NCBI GenBank assembly: GCA_965218715.1
Contig: CBDCLY010000027.1
Span: forward strand, 102,216-166,215
Origin: CBDCLY01 sp965218715
Lineage (GTDB): Bacteria > Bacteroidota > Bacteroidia > Flavobacteriales_E > Vicingaceae
Direction of reading: 5' to 3'
DNA length: 64,000 bases
Each line of letters opens with the position of its first letter. Position 1 is the stretch's first letter. A program made the translations under genes and the position numbers. The notes under the pieces are model-generated. The model made no database searches. It worked only from the letters and a program-made list of their open reading frames with translations, and had not been told where the DNA came from. Positions 33,823 to 43,457 of this stretch are shown one piece after another.

Positions 33823-35072
33823 TTAACCTTAGACTTCTCGATTACATTCTCACTCACTTTACTGGCATCCCTTTCATGGTTGATGCGAATAATTTGACCC
33901 TCCCCCAAACGAACAATTTCTTTCAAAGAAGCCTTATTGGACAAATCATTCTTTATTGCCAAAACGGATATCGATAAATCATTTTTAGCCGAAGATTTTA
34001 TTTCATTTCTTAAACTTTCATTGCGCTGGCCGATGTTAAAAGCGCCATCTGTAGCAAGGTAAATTTGATTGTTTCCATTTTTGATGAAATTCTTTTCCCC
34101 AACATGTAATGCTTGTCGAATTCCTTTAACAGCCTGTGTTCTTCCATCTGCCTGAATAGAGCTTATTGTTGTTTTTATTCTTTCTTTATCAATACCAGGC
34201 TCAGATTCCACTAAAGTAATCGACTCTTTTGCATAGGTAATGATGCTTAAATGATCTTCTGGACGAAGCAAATCCAACAATTCTATCATGCTCGCTTTTA
34301 ATAAGCTCAATTTATTTTCTTCATTCATCGAATTGGAAACATCAATTAAAAAGATAATGTGATTGGGAAGATGATTGTTAAGGGCCATTTCATTGCTTTC
34401 CTCTTCTCTTGTTGGTGCCTTTTCCTCTTCTCTAGGCACTTTTCTTTCCCTTACAACTCTCTTATTTCTTGGGGCACTTGGAGGTCTGGGAGGGCGTGCT
34501 TTAGGATTTCTTGGTGTTCTAATTTTCTCAGCAATGATTTCTTCCTCTTTTGTTTCAACTGCTAGTGAAATGGGATTGCTTTTTGTTTCTTGATTTGTTA
34601 ATTGAATAAATGCTGATTTAATTTCTCCCAACTCTTGTTTAGGGAAGGTATCTAAATGAAATACTGGAACTTGTTGTGCCTTAAAACTAGGACAGGCTTG
34701 CAATCGATTTTTTGGAATATTAGTAGCCTCACCGCTGAAAGATAAAGTAGAAATTTCTGAATTACTGCTTAAGAAAATGCCCAAGTTTTGATCGAATTTC
34801 CCTGTCTTTTTTGGATTAATTTTTACTCGGATCAAACTTGCTTCGCCAGGTGCTATGCTGTTTCCGCTGGTTTTTACTTCCATTCCTTCAGCTTTAGAAA
34901 ACCTTAAAAGGTGGATGGTTTCATTGGTGGTGTTACTCAGGTTGAGGTCGATGATGTTTTCGTTGAGTTTACCAATTTCGCCAAGTTTGAATTCTGTATT
35001 GCTAAAAAAGGCTTGGGCATAACTTGAAAGAGAGAAAGCGAATAAGCTAAGGGCAAGAAGTAGTTGTTTCAT
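33819..35072 (-). CDS. secreted VWA-domain protein
   Basis: The 417-residue protein has a signal peptide (1-20, ending SSYAQ), an immunoglobulin-like DUF1573-type domain (about 22-116), a Pro/Arg/Glu-rich linker (about 175-228) and a von Willebrand A domain (about 238-412) with an intact metal-dependent site: Asp244-x-Ser246-x-Ser248 in LIDVSNSMNEENK and a later ATDGAFNIG. It probably binds protein partners at the envelope. The next upstream gene (35100) encodes a small membrane protein that may act with it. There is a 27-base gap between them. Confidence 0.82.
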   Translation of the reverse strand: MKQLLLALSLFAFSLSSYAQAFFSNTEFKLGEIGKLNENIIDLNLSNTTNETIHLLRFSKAEGMEVKTSGNSIAPGEASLIRVKINPKKTGKFDQNLGIFLSSNSEISTLSFSGEATNIPKNRLQACPSFKAQQVPVFHLDTFPKQELGEIKSAFIQLTNQETKSNPISLAVETKEEEIIAEKIRTPRNPKARPPRPPSAPRNKRVVRERKVPREEEKAPTREEESNEMALNNHLPNHIIFLIDVSNSMNEENKLSLLKASMIELLDLLRPEDHLSIITYAKESITLVESEPGIDKERIKTTISSIQADGRTQAVKGIRQALHVGEKNFIKNGNNQIYLATDGAFNIGQRNESLRNEIKSSAKNDLSISVLAIKNDLSNKASLKEIVRLGEGQIIRINHERDASKVSENVIEKSKVN

Positions 35073-35099
35073 GAGAACACATTTGCATAAATGGTACCA

Positions 35100-35810
35100 T
35101 TATTTTTTAAGCAGAAAGCTAGCACTCAGAAAGAGAAAAGCCGAGATTAAACCACCCAGAAGAACGATGCTTATCTTCAATCCATTTTGCCAAAAAATTG
35201 GGCTTTGATAAACTAAAAGGTTGCTGCTTAGATTCTTTAATTGCGTTTGGGCTTCTTTTAAACCAAGCATTAAAAGGGTTTCTGTCCAGATGTCCTGAGC
35301 AGGCACTTTTGCAATTGCTTTTAGTGAATCTAGTTGATTAAGTTGAGTAGTGTAGATTGCTATTTTATCGTTTAATATTTCGGCAGCTTGCTCCCTTAAT
35401 TTGTTTCTGTAAGGAATGTTGTCTAAATAGTTTAAAACTGCTTCAACAGCTTTAGCAGATTCATTGCTGTCTTTGTAAATCAATCCAATGTAAATCACCT
35501 CTTGATACCTCAACCAAGGAGACATCTCTGAAGGGTAGGCAGCTTGCGACATTTCTTGTTCAACTTGAATTCTCCCTTTTCTTAATCGGTCTAAATAATT
35601 CACTTCTTTCAAAACGTCTCCAAGGTTTTTTGAAAGGCCATGAGCGCTAAAAAAATTGGTATCCTTAGATTGTATGGCTTGGTTCAATTGATTGATGATG
35701 GCCTCATTATTAACAAATTGAGACTTGATCACTAATTCTTGTACCATCCTAGTATCGGCCCTCCTATTTAGCAAGTAAGACACACTTAAGCCGATAATAA
35801 AAAAGGCCAT
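35100..35810 (-). CDS. two-helix membrane protein of unknown function
   Basis: The 236-residue protein has an N-terminal transmembrane helix (about 1-14, AFFIIGLSVSYLL), a helical periplasmic or cytoplasmic domain of about 185 residues rich in Gln, Asn, Lys and Glu, and a C-terminal helix (about 211-232, IVLLGGLISAFLFLSASFLL). This resembles the membrane topology of four-helix sensory domains but without a signalling output. I do not recognise the family. The first ATG leaves a very short N-terminus; residues from an upstream in-frame stretch (NKISIKRLITA) are basic, so initiation at a non-ATG codon is possible. It is the upstream partner of the VWA gene. Confidence 0.6.
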   Translation of the reverse strand: MAFFIIGLSVSYLLNRRADTRMVQELVIKSQFVNNEAIINQLNQAIQSKDTNFFSAHGLSKNLGDVLKEVNYLDRLRKGRIQVEQEMSQAAYPSEMSPWLRYQEVIYIGLIYKDSNESAKAVEAVLNYLDNIPYRNKLREQAAEILNDKIAIYTTQLNQLDSLKAIAKVPAQDIWTETLLMLGLKEAQTQLKNLSSNLLVYQSPIFWQNGLKISIVLLGGLISAFLFLSASFLLKK

Positions 35811-35931
35811 TGCCGTTATTAATCTTTTGATAGAAATCTTATTAGGGTTTTGATGTTAATTAAAACTTCAACGAAAGTAGGGAATTATCCAATGTTCCAA
35901 ATACTTTTGAACGAATTCCTGAGCGCTTAAT

Positions 35932-37248
35932 ATGCAATTAAAACTATTTGGAAAGGAAATACCCATTTACCTGATTGTTACATCAAGTAGCCTTCTAAGC
36001 AAGGGCGTGACTTCTATCCTAGGAATTATCTCCATCAGAATATTAACCGACCAGTTGAGCGATGCTTCCTATGCGCTGATTGTGTTAATGACCAATATTT
36101 TTGTTTGGTTTACCTTCTTCGATTTCGGAATAGGCTATAGTTTGCAGAATTACATTTCGGAATCCAATGCTAAAAACAAGTCTTCTTCAGGCTATATTTT
36201 TTGGGGCTGCATTTTTGGAATTGTATTGTTTGCTCTTGGCGCCATTGGTTTTTATTATACCAAACAATTTCTTGGCGAAGCGTATTTAGGGAAGATTGAA
36301 GGCTTTAGTTCCATTGAAAAATCTGACTTGTTTTTTTATGGCTGTTTGATGTGGTTGTCTAACATTACCGGAGATATCGCCTATAAAATTTGGTATGCGC
36401 AGAACAAGGGTTATATCGCTAACCTTTTGGTGGGGTTGGCGCGTGTAATTTCTTTCATCGGCATCGTGATTCTTACCTACTATCCAGACCTTTCTAAAAC
36501 TCAGAACTACTTAATCATGTCGATTTTGCCTTTGGGTTCTTTTCCATTTTTCTGCCTTTTTTATCATTTATATCATCATAGAAAAGGCTACCTGCAAGAC
36601 TCCTTCGAGGTCTTGAAAAACTTGCTGAAAAGAGGGTATAAGTTCTGGATATTTCTGGTCTTCTTGTACATTCCATACCAAACAGATTATTTGTTTATTT
36701 CTCAATATCTCAATGAAACCAGTGTAGTAGAATACAATTTCCTGAAGAAAATATTTGACATGATCTTTTTCATTTACCTGGCATTGCTTTCTGCCCTTTG
36801 GCCGGAATATGCAGAGGCTTTGGCCAAAAACAAATGGAAAGAGACTCTGGCAAAGACCAAAAAATACTTGCTAATTGGTATGGGATATTTGCTTTTAGCA
36901 ACTGTCGTATTCTTGGTATTTAGCGATACCCTAAAATCACTATTAATGCCTAAAGCCGATTTTGTAGCCTCTGTAGGATTGATACTGATGATGGGTTGTT
37001 TTTTCTTCTTTAAAGTCTGGAATGATTCTTTTCAGGTGATACTGCAAAGCATTAACGCATTAAAAACATTAATACCGTTTAGCTTAATTTATTTAATTCT
37101 AAACGTATTGATACAATGGTATACAGTAGAAGAATGGGGACTTTACGGAATCATTTTGGGGCTCATAGTTCCAATGCTTTTGACCGGCTGCTGGGCATAT
37201 CCTAGAAAGGTTTATCAATTGGCAAGAAAATCTAAAGAAATAGAATAA
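35932..37248 (+). CDS. polysaccharide/O-antigen flippase (Wzx-like)
   Basis: The 438-residue protein is hydrophobic throughout with about 12 predicted helices and starts MQLKLFGKEIPIYLIVTSSS with the MATE/MVF-like SLLSKGVTSILGIISIRILT motif seen in Wzx flippases. It would move lipid-linked glycan units across the inner membrane. It is the first gene of a seven-gene polysaccharide operon; the next gene starts four bases after its stop. A perfect -7 box TACTTTTG (35902-35909) precedes the ATG, without a TTG at the expected distance. A second, different flippase gene sits at 62082. Confidence 0.85.
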   Translation: MQLKLFGKEIPIYLIVTSSSLLSKGVTSILGIISIRILTDQLSDASYALIVLMTNIFVWFTFFDFGIGYSLQNYISESNAKNKSSSGYIFWGCIFGIVLFALGAIGFYYTKQFLGEAYLGKIEGFSSIEKSDLFFYGCLMWLSNITGDIAYKIWYAQNKGYIANLLVGLARVISFIGIVILTYYPDLSKTQNYLIMSILPLGSFPFFCLFYHLYHHRKGYLQDSFEVLKNLLKRGYKFWIFLVFLYIPYQTDYLFISQYLNETSVVEYNFLKKIFDMIFFIYLALLSALWPEYAEALAKNKWKETLAKTKKYLLIGMGYLLLATVVFLVFSDTLKSLLMPKADFVASVGLILMMGCFFFFKVWNDSFQVILQSINALKTLIPFSLIYLILNVLIQWYTVEEWGLYGIILGLIVPMLLTGCWAYPRKVYQLARKSKEIE

Positions 37249-37252
37249 AAAG

Positions 37253-38446
37253 ATGGATTTTATCAAGAAATACTACTCCACAATTGTTCTTATCATCTTT
37301 AGTTTATTTGGGATCAATCATTTCATTTTTGAACGATATTTCTTTTTCAATGAACTCCTTTCTTTAGTAGGTGGGCTGTTTCTTATCTCTCAATGGAGGA
37401 GCAAAAGCTTTGCAGTAAATTTCAAGAATGATAAGATCTATGCCAGCATTATCTTTCTAATTGGTTTGCTTGTGGCCTATTCCATTGCAAGTCTTTTCTT
37501 TAAAACCAATTGGTATTATTACTTGAGAAACACCAGCTTAGTCTATTCCGTTTTTTCATTCTTTGTAGGATATTGTTTATACAAGGAGCAGGCAGAATTT
37601 TACCAACGATTTAAAAAGTGGATCTATGGTTTTTCTTTTCTAGCCTTATTTTTAGGCACCCCAAATCTGATCGATAGAAACTCTTATGCTACCTGGTTTG
37701 CTCTTTTTCAAAAGGATTTGAAATGGAAGTCCATTGCAATTTTTAGTCTTTTGTGTTTCATATATACCTTCAGCTATACCTCATTAACGGTGGTCATGAT
37801 TTGGGCATTGGTTCTTGGCATTTCCTTGTTGCCCAACTATAAAAGCTTCCTCAGTATTTTCTTTTTAGGAATTTGCTCATTGGCATTAATCATCAATTTT
37901 GCTGAACCCATGTTGTCTTGGTATCACGGTGGACATTATGGCTTGTTTGGTAGAATTTTACACGTTTACAACCAGCATCAATTTTTTCATTTCGACCACA
38001 ATTCGAGTTGGCGTTTATTGTTTTGGTACAGGTTATTGGTAGAGGATTTTCCACAAAATTTAGTAGGCATAGGAATAGGAACACCCTTGGTTCCATACCT
38101 TAACTGGACCAATACCCAAGATTTAGGGCAAAGCGATGAATACATTGCTCATGTGATTGGAGCACACAATACCTTCATTACTTTTTTCTATCGATTTGGA
38201 ATTATTGCCATTCTACTCTTGGGAAGAATTTACCACCTGATTTTAAAAGAGTTTTATCAGCATAGGCAACTGTTCATCAAGCATAAAAATGATTTGGGCC
38301 TTTTCTTGGCCTTTATTACAATAACAACGGTAGGAGTATTTAATTTACTTTTAGAAACTCCTACTTTAGCCTCGTTCTATTGGGTGCTATTAGGATTTGT
38401 AGCCCAAGCAATTCAAAACAGAAAAGCAGTGAATAATGAAGTGTAA
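37253..38446 (+). CDS. polysaccharide polymerase/O-antigen ligase-like membrane protein
   Basis: The 397-residue protein has about 10-11 membrane helices and a large periplasmic loop (about 220-310) with RLLFWYRLLVEDFPQNLVGI and the Wzy/WaaL-type motif GAHNTFITFFYRFGI. Proteins of this class polymerise or ligate O-units on the periplasmic side. A more typical ligase is present at the end of the operon (42237), so this one is more likely the polymerase, but the two cannot be separated firmly. It overlaps the methyltransferase gene by eleven bases. Confidence 0.72.
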   Translation: MDFIKKYYSTIVLIIFSLFGINHFIFERYFFFNELLSLVGGLFLISQWRSKSFAVNFKNDKIYASIIFLIGLLVAYSIASLFFKTNWYYYLRNTSLVYSVFSFFVGYCLYKEQAEFYQRFKKWIYGFSFLALFLGTPNLIDRNSYATWFALFQKDLKWKSIAIFSLLCFIYTFSYTSLTVVMIWALVLGISLLPNYKSFLSIFFLGICSLALIINFAEPMLSWYHGGHYGLFGRILHVYNQHQFFHFDHNSSWRLLFWYRLLVEDFPQNLVGIGIGTPLVPYLNWTNTQDLGQSDEYIAHVIGAHNTFITFFYRFGIIAILLLGRIYHLILKEFYQHRQLFIKHKNDLGLFLAFITITTVGVFNLLLETPTLASFYWVLLGFVAQAIQNRKAVNNEV

Positions 38447-39221
38447 AATATGCGATCAATCGACTAAAGAACTTTTCCAAACCAAAGTATTGGGGAAATA
38501 CGATGTAAAGTATTTTCAATGTGAGAGCTGTCATTTTGGACAAACAGAAGAACCTTTTTGGCTAGAAGAAGCATACAATTCTCCCATTAATCATTCCGAT
38601 ACTGGTTTGGTTTTAAGAAACCAGCGCTTGTCAAAAATTGTGAGCAGCATATTGTTTTTCTTTTTCCCAAAAAGCCTTAAAGGGCTTGATTTTGCGGGAG
38701 GATTTGGAATGTTTACTCGAATGATGAGAGACATCGGATTCGACTTTTACTGGACAGATCCTTATGTTAAAAATGAACTTTCTCGTGGTTTTGAAATGAA
38801 ACCGGGAGTAAATTATGATGTAATCACTAGTTTCGAAAGCTTTGAGCATTTTGATAAACCTTGGGAAGAGTTTGAGAAGATAAAAGCCTTAGGGAAAAAC
38901 CTCATTCTGTCTACAGAGCCGATTTCTCATCCAGCACCGGCTTCCAAAGATTGGTGGTATTACGCTCCTGAACACGGTCAGCATGTTGCTTTCTGGACCC
39001 CAAAAGCATTTGAAGTGTTGGCCAAAAAAGCAGGCATGCATTATTACAATTTGGACAATGTTCATTTAATTACCGAGAAGAAAATGGGCCTAATTGCCCG
39101 CCTTCTTTTTAAATTTAAATATGCCAAACACATCATGTATTTGGCCTATTTCTTTATTTCTCCGTTCTTGAAAACGAAGACCTTTTCCGACATGGAATTA
39201 ATGAAACCCAGCAATCATTAG
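38436..39221 (+). CDS. zinc-ribbon class I SAM-dependent methyltransferase
   Basis: The 261-residue protein starts with a zinc ribbon (MKCKICDQ then FQCESCHFG, two CxxC pairs) and continues with a Rossmann methyltransferase fold: GLDFAGGFGMFTRMMRDIGF (SAM motif I region), FYWTDPYV and SFESFEHFDKPWEEF (motif II region with an acidic residue). The zinc ribbon plus methyltransferase arrangement is common in polysaccharide clusters and is thought to methylate a sugar or glycolipid. It overlaps its upstream neighbour by eleven bases and the next gene starts five bases downstream of its stop. Confidence 0.8.
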   Translation: MKCKICDQSTKELFQTKVLGKYDVKYFQCESCHFGQTEEPFWLEEAYNSPINHSDTGLVLRNQRLSKIVSSILFFFFPKSLKGLDFAGGFGMFTRMMRDIGFDFYWTDPYVKNELSRGFEMKPGVNYDVITSFESFEHFDKPWEEFEKIKALGKNLILSTEPISHPAPASKDWWYYAPEHGQHVAFWTPKAFEVLAKKAGMHYYNLDNVHLITEKKMGLIARLLFKFKYAKHIMYLAYFFISPFLKTKTFSDMELMKPSNH

Positions 39222-39226
39222 TCTTA

Positions 39227-40126
39227 ATGGATAGTACTTCTGCCAAAGAATATGACTTAACACTCAGTAATGGTGTGGCAAAAATGGCCAAGTCAAGTGT
39301 TGCTATTTGTGGATTGGTAAGAGATAGTGGGCATACCTTAAGGCGTCAAATCCCATTCATCGAAGAATTGATGTCCTTGTTTAAAGAATCTAGCTGTTAC
39401 ATTGTAGAAAACGACAGCAAAGATGCTACAAAAGAAATCCTGAAAGAGTGGAGTAAAAACAACCAGAAGCTTGTCATTCATAGTCAAGATTATGGCATCC
39501 AAACCATCTCAAATCAAAATGCATCTGAGCATCCTAAGGCAAGGTTTTTTGCCAAACACAGGATCGAGAACATGATCAAGTATAGAAACATTTACCTTGA
39601 ATTGCTTAAAGAAAACTTCAAGGGTGATGTTGTCATAATGATTGACCTGGATGTAGAAGAAATACCACTTGATGGAATTAAACATTCCTTCGGATTAGAA
39701 AATTGGGATGCAATTACAGCTAACGGCAAAAAACTGAGCCCGAGAAGTTTATTTAAACCCATCTTTTACGATACTTATGCCTTTCGAGAAAAAGATGAAC
39801 AAGGCCCAACTACATTAAAAAAAATTCATCACTATCAAGAAAAGTACAAGGACTTAAAAATGGGTGATCAACCCTTTCTAGTTGACTCTGGCTTCAATGG
39901 TTTAGCCATTTACCGCTGGGATTCAATTAAAGGCATAAAGTATAAGGCAATTGAAAATGATGATGAAGTGGTTCAATGTGCTTGTGAGCATGTTAGCTTT
40001 CACCAGGACATGATTAAAAATGGGAATGATCAAATATTTGTAAACCCCTCTTTGTTAGTTCATTATGAAAAAATAAACGTTGCTTTGTATTGGAACAAAC
40101 TACTTTCAAAATTGAAATTAGCATGA
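39227..40126 (+). CDS. glycosyltransferase, CMT1/CAP59-like (GT69-type)
   Basis: The 299-residue protein has the pattern VAICGLVRDSGHTLRRQIPF, CYIVENDSKDATKEILKEW and the Asp-rich metal site MIDLDVEEIPLDG, then FDTYAF-like and CEHVSFHQDM segments near the end. This resembles the cryptococcal mannosyltransferase CMT1/CAP59 fold (GT69) found sporadically in bacteria. A later Met (residue 20) directly precedes the domain and could be the start. The next gene's ATG overlaps its stop (ATGA). Sugar specificity unknown. Confidence 0.7.
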   Translation: MDSTSAKEYDLTLSNGVAKMAKSSVAICGLVRDSGHTLRRQIPFIEELMSLFKESSCYIVENDSKDATKEILKEWSKNNQKLVIHSQDYGIQTISNQNASEHPKARFFAKHRIENMIKYRNIYLELLKENFKGDVVIMIDLDVEEIPLDGIKHSFGLENWDAITANGKKLSPRSLFKPIFYDTYAFREKDEQGPTTLKKIHHYQEKYKDLKMGDQPFLVDSGFNGLAIYRWDSIKGIKYKAIENDDEVVQCACEHVSFHQDMIKNGNDQIFVNPSLLVHYEKINVALYWNKLLSKLKLA

Positions 40127-40881
40127 AGAAATATCAAATTCTTCAATTAGGAATTTCTGGTTTAAGCTATAAAGAAAGCTTAGAAAGAATAATTGAGGCA
40201 GCTAAATCAAAAGCCTCAAAATACATTTGTTTTGCCAATGTTCACATGAGCATAGAGGCAGTTGACAGCGATTCTTTCACCAAAGCAGTAAACGAAGCCG
40301 ACTTGGTTTGTGCCGATGGTATGCCCTTGGTAAAGGCAGTTAAAATCGCACATAAAACGGAGATAGATAGAGTCGCTGGGATGGACATGATGCCAAGTTT
40401 GCTTGAGGCGGCTAACAAAGAAAATCTATCGGTTTTTTTCTTTGGAGGAACAGACGATGTCTTAGAAAAGATTGTGGAGCGTGCAAGCAAAGAATTCAAA
40501 AATTTAAGCATCGTTGGCGCTTTCTCGCCGCCCTTTAAAAAGTTAAGTGAAGAAGAAAAAGAATCTCACAGAGAATTGATTCGAAAAAGTGGGGCCCATT
40601 TGGTTTTTGTGGCTCTTGGATGCCCCAAGCAGGAATTGTGGATGGCAGAAAATTCAGAACACTTGAATGCTGTACTTTTAGGCGTGGGTGGGGCTTTTCC
40701 TGTTTACGCTAACATTCAGAAAAGAGCACCACAATGGATGCGAAATTTTAGTTTAGAATGGCTTTATCGATTCATGCAAGACCCGAAACGCTTGTTTAAA
40801 CGTTACTTTTATACCAATACAAAATTCCTATATTTATTTTGGAAATCTCTTGTATTTAAGAAACCCAACAGTGCAGAATAA
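40123..40881 (+). CDS. WecG/TagA/CpsF-family glycosyltransferase
   Basis: The 252-residue protein has the family marks FANVHMSIEAVDSD, VCADGMPLVKAVK, DRVAGMDMMPSLL, FFFGGTDDVLE and VFVALGCPKQELWM with GVGGAFPVYANIQKRAPQWM near the end. Such enzymes add N-acetylmannosamine-like or other residues to a lipid-linked sugar, usually the second step of unit assembly. The ATG overlaps the previous stop (ATGA), and the family N-terminus starts close to it. It overlaps the next gene's start region. Confidence 0.92.
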   Translation: MKKYQILQLGISGLSYKESLERIIEAAKSKASKYICFANVHMSIEAVDSDSFTKAVNEADLVCADGMPLVKAVKIAHKTEIDRVAGMDMMPSLLEAANKENLSVFFFGGTDDVLEKIVERASKEFKNLSIVGAFSPPFKKLSEEEKESHRELIRKSGAHLVFVALGCPKQELWMAENSEHLNAVLLGVGGAFPVYANIQKRAPQWMRNFSLEWLYRFMQDPKRLFKRYFYTNTKFLYLFWKSLVFKKPNSAE

Positions 40882-42247
40882 AGACAGAAGTACACGTCCG
40901 ACTTTAGTGATGGTTGACTTATTAATAGTTGGCCTAAGCTTGATCCTTGCTTTCAGTTATCGCTATCCTGAAAAAGCATTTCTAGACGATGTTTACTACT
41001 TAAACATGCTGCTTTTCTATGGGATAGATTGGATTTTTTGCACCTATGTTTTTAGGGCCTATCAAAGCTATAGAATCAGTTCAATAGAGAAAATTTTACG
41101 TTCTGTTATTCAAGCTATTTTCTTGCACGTGCTGCTTGTTGCGGCATTTTGGGTACTCATAAAAGGATATTATTATTCTAGACAAATCTTATTGAGCTCC
41201 TACTTAATCATGGGAGTAGGAATTTTGATTTGGAGAATCGCCTTCTTCTATTTTCAGTTAGGTAGAAGAAAAAAAGGATACAATTTGAAGTCGGTAATTA
41301 TTGTAGGAAAAGGAGATGCATCTGAAGACCTGAGTAATTACTTCATAAAGAACCCTCAATTTGGATATCAGTTTAAAGGCTTCTTCGACATAGAACCTTC
41401 TGAGGACCTATTGGGCAATGTGGGTCAAATAGAGAACTACATTCAAAACAATGCTATTGATGAAATATTTGCTTTGGTGCCTAGAGTTGATGATGAATCA
41501 CTCAAGGAGCTTAATGCTTTGGCAGACAATAATGCCATACGCTTAAAGGTAATTCCAGACATTAAATCTTATTTCTATGCAAAAAGCAGCATCGAGGTTT
41601 ATGGAAATACTCCAGTTCTACATTTAAGGCAATATCCATTGGATAAAGAGTCGGGTAGAATAATCAAACGGATATTTGACATCGTTTTCTCACTCTTCAT
41701 CATCATTTTTGTTTTCTCCTGGCTTTTTCCATTGATTGCCTTGCTGATAAAATTAGAGTCTAAAGGCTCGGTATTTTATGTTCAAGAGCGCTCTGGCTTA
41801 GGATACCAAGCCTTTAAATGTTTGAAATTTCGCAGCATGAGATCTGATGCTTCAAGCAAAGTGTTTGTTCAAGCAACTAAAGGGGATCCCAGAATAACTA
41901 AGATTGGTGCCTTCATTAGAAAAACGAGCATAGATGAAATGCCGCAATTTTTTAATGTACTGCTAGGAGACATGTCGGTGGTTGGGCCAAGACCTCATCC
42001 ATTAAAACTAGACGACGAATACAAGGGCATAGTGGATAAATACATGTCGAGACACTTTGTAAAACCAGGAATTACCGGACTTTCACAAGTAATGGGATAT
42101 CGAGGGGAAACCAAAGACATGTTTGCCATGAAAGCCAGGGTTAATTTGGATGTCTTTTACATAGAGCATTGGAACTTTTTCCTCGACATTAAAATTGTGC
42201 TATTAACCGTTTATAATATTTTTAAGACAGAAGAAAATGCCTACTAG
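40871..42247 (+). CDS. undecaprenyl-phosphate sugar phosphotransferase (WcaJ/Pgl-like)
   Basis: The protein is about 458 residues from GTG at 40871 (465 from an upstream TTG at 40850; an ATG at 40910 is a third option). It has four N-terminal helices (about 15-130), a CoA-binding-like middle part (KSVIIVGKGDASEDLSNYF), one more helix before the catalytic part (about 270-300), and the sugar transferase domain with FKCLKFRSMRSD, TSIDEMPQFFNVLLGDMSVV and GPRPHPL. It transfers the first sugar phosphate to the lipid carrier. All starts overlap the preceding gene; GTG is chosen as the stronger start of the first two. Confidence 0.9.
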   Translation: MQNKDRSTRPTLVMVDLLIVGLSLILAFSYRYPEKAFLDDVYYLNMLLFYGIDWIFCTYVFRAYQSYRISSIEKILRSVIQAIFLHVLLVAAFWVLIKGYYYSRQILLSSYLIMGVGILIWRIAFFYFQLGRRKKGYNLKSVIIVGKGDASEDLSNYFIKNPQFGYQFKGFFDIEPSEDLLGNVGQIENYIQNNAIDEIFALVPRVDDESLKELNALADNNAIRLKVIPDIKSYFYAKSSIEVYGNTPVLHLRQYPLDKESGRIIKRIFDIVFSLFIIIFVFSWLFPLIALLIKLESKGSVFYVQERSGLGYQAFKCLKFRSMRSDASSKVFVQATKGDPRITKIGAFIRKTSIDEMPQFFNVLLGDMSVVGPRPHPLKLDDEYKGIVDKYMSRHFVKPGITGLSQVMGYRGETKDMFAMKARVNLDVFYIEHWNFFLDIKIVLLTVYNIFKTEENAY

Positions 42248-43457
42248 TAGAAGCAATGTTTTTTCAAATATTCAATTTGTTTTTTTCTGCCTGGCCCTAA
42301 TCTCGCTTTTATTACCCATTAAGCTAAGTAGCTGGATATTAGCAGGTTTTATTATCTCTTCATTGCCAAATTTTACATTTCAACACTTAAAGCAAAACAT
42401 AAAAAGCCAAACAAGTGTATTTGTTTTTATGATTGCCTACTTTCTTTGGAATCTGTTTAGTCTTGCTTATTCGGCGGACCTTCATTCGGGGCTTAAAGAT
42501 GTTGAAAGTAAGTTGAGCTTGTTATTAATGCCCATCATTATTTATGGAACTAAACTTAATTATAAGCAAATAAGAAACGCCTTATTTGCATTTGCATGGG
42601 CTTGTGTTGCTGCAAGTTTATTGGCCTTTAGCCTGAGTTTTTATTTTGAAAGTCGCCTATTATCCAACCAAGAGTTGGCAGGCTTAATTGGAATGCATGC
42701 CTCGTATTTGGGCGTTTACATTGCCTTTTCCTTTTTTGTTTTAATGGATAACCTGAAGGAACAATCAAGAAGGAGATTTGCGCTCATGGGAATGCTGGTT
42801 TTGTTTTTCGCAATTATTTTCTTGGCTGCTAGAATTGTTTTGCTTGGTTTTGTAATCTGCAATCTCGTTTGGTTCCTAAAGCAGCAATTTAATTTGAAAA
42901 GAATTGCAACCTCAATTGCTGGGCTTGCTATTATTGGACTTGTTTCATGGAACTATGAACCCATTCAAGTTAGAATTATTGAAGCAATTGATTTCGAGGA
43001 TAAAGTCATCTTAGACGCTGACCCAGAACTCTACCTTACCCTAAATAGAAACTTTGGTGGAAGGGCAATTCGAGTTGCCATATGGACTTGTGCGATGGAT
43101 ATTGTTGAGAGCGATTGGTTACTTGGAGTTGGAACAGGAGATGTCCATGAGGCCTTACAAGCCAGTTATAAAAACCATGCCTTTGAGTTTGCATGGAAGT
43201 ACAACAATTACAATGCACACAATGTATTTTTAGAGAGCCTCATTGGACTTGGAGTAGTTGGTGTGTTTATTTTATTGTCCTTGTTTTTTAACTTGTTTAA
43301 AATGGGAATTCAAAGACAAGACGTTTTGTTGTTTTCATTCACCATTTTATTTTTCTTTTTATCTCTAATGGAATCAACCTTGAATGTGCATAAAGGCATT
43401 GTCTTGTTTTGTTTGATCATTCCAGCTTTAAGTTTAAGCCAAAAAAAAAGGGGATGA
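42237..43457 (+). CDS. O-antigen ligase family protein
   Basis: The 406-residue protein has about 10-12 membrane helices and the ligase-type periplasmic loop with WLLGVGTGDVHEAL and YNNYNAHNVFLESLIGLGVV (Asn-His ligase motif). It would join finished polymer to an acceptor such as lipid A, or to another surface carrier. Start ATG overlaps the preceding stop by eleven bases. The C-terminus (KKKRG) is coded by the poly-A tract that also forms the T run of the terminator for the opposite-strand protease gene. It closes the polysaccharide operon. Confidence 0.85.
   Translation: MPTSRSNVFSNIQFVFFCLALISLLLPIKLSSWILAGFIISSLPNFTFQHLKQNIKSQTSVFVFMIAYFLWNLFSLAYSADLHSGLKDVESKLSLLLMPIIIYGTKLNYKQIRNALFAFAWACVAASLLAFSLSFYFESRLLSNQELAGLIGMHASYLGVYIAFSFFVLMDNLKEQSRRRFALMGMLVLFFAIIFLAARIVLLGFVICNLVWFLKQQFNLKRIATSIAGLAIIGLVSWNYEPIQVRIIEAIDFEDKVILDADPELYLTLNRNFGGRAIRVAIWTCAMDIVESDWLLGVGTGDVHEALQASYKNHAFEFAWKYNNYNAHNVFLESLIGLGVVGVFILLSLFFNLFKMGIQRQDVLLFSFTILFFFLSLMESTLNVHKGIVLFCLIIPALSLSQKKRG

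Noticed and set aside
42237..43457. Treating the last polysaccharide gene as a second polymerase
   Set aside because: The NAHNVFLESL loop favours a ligase-type assignment, although the two classes overlap by sequence.
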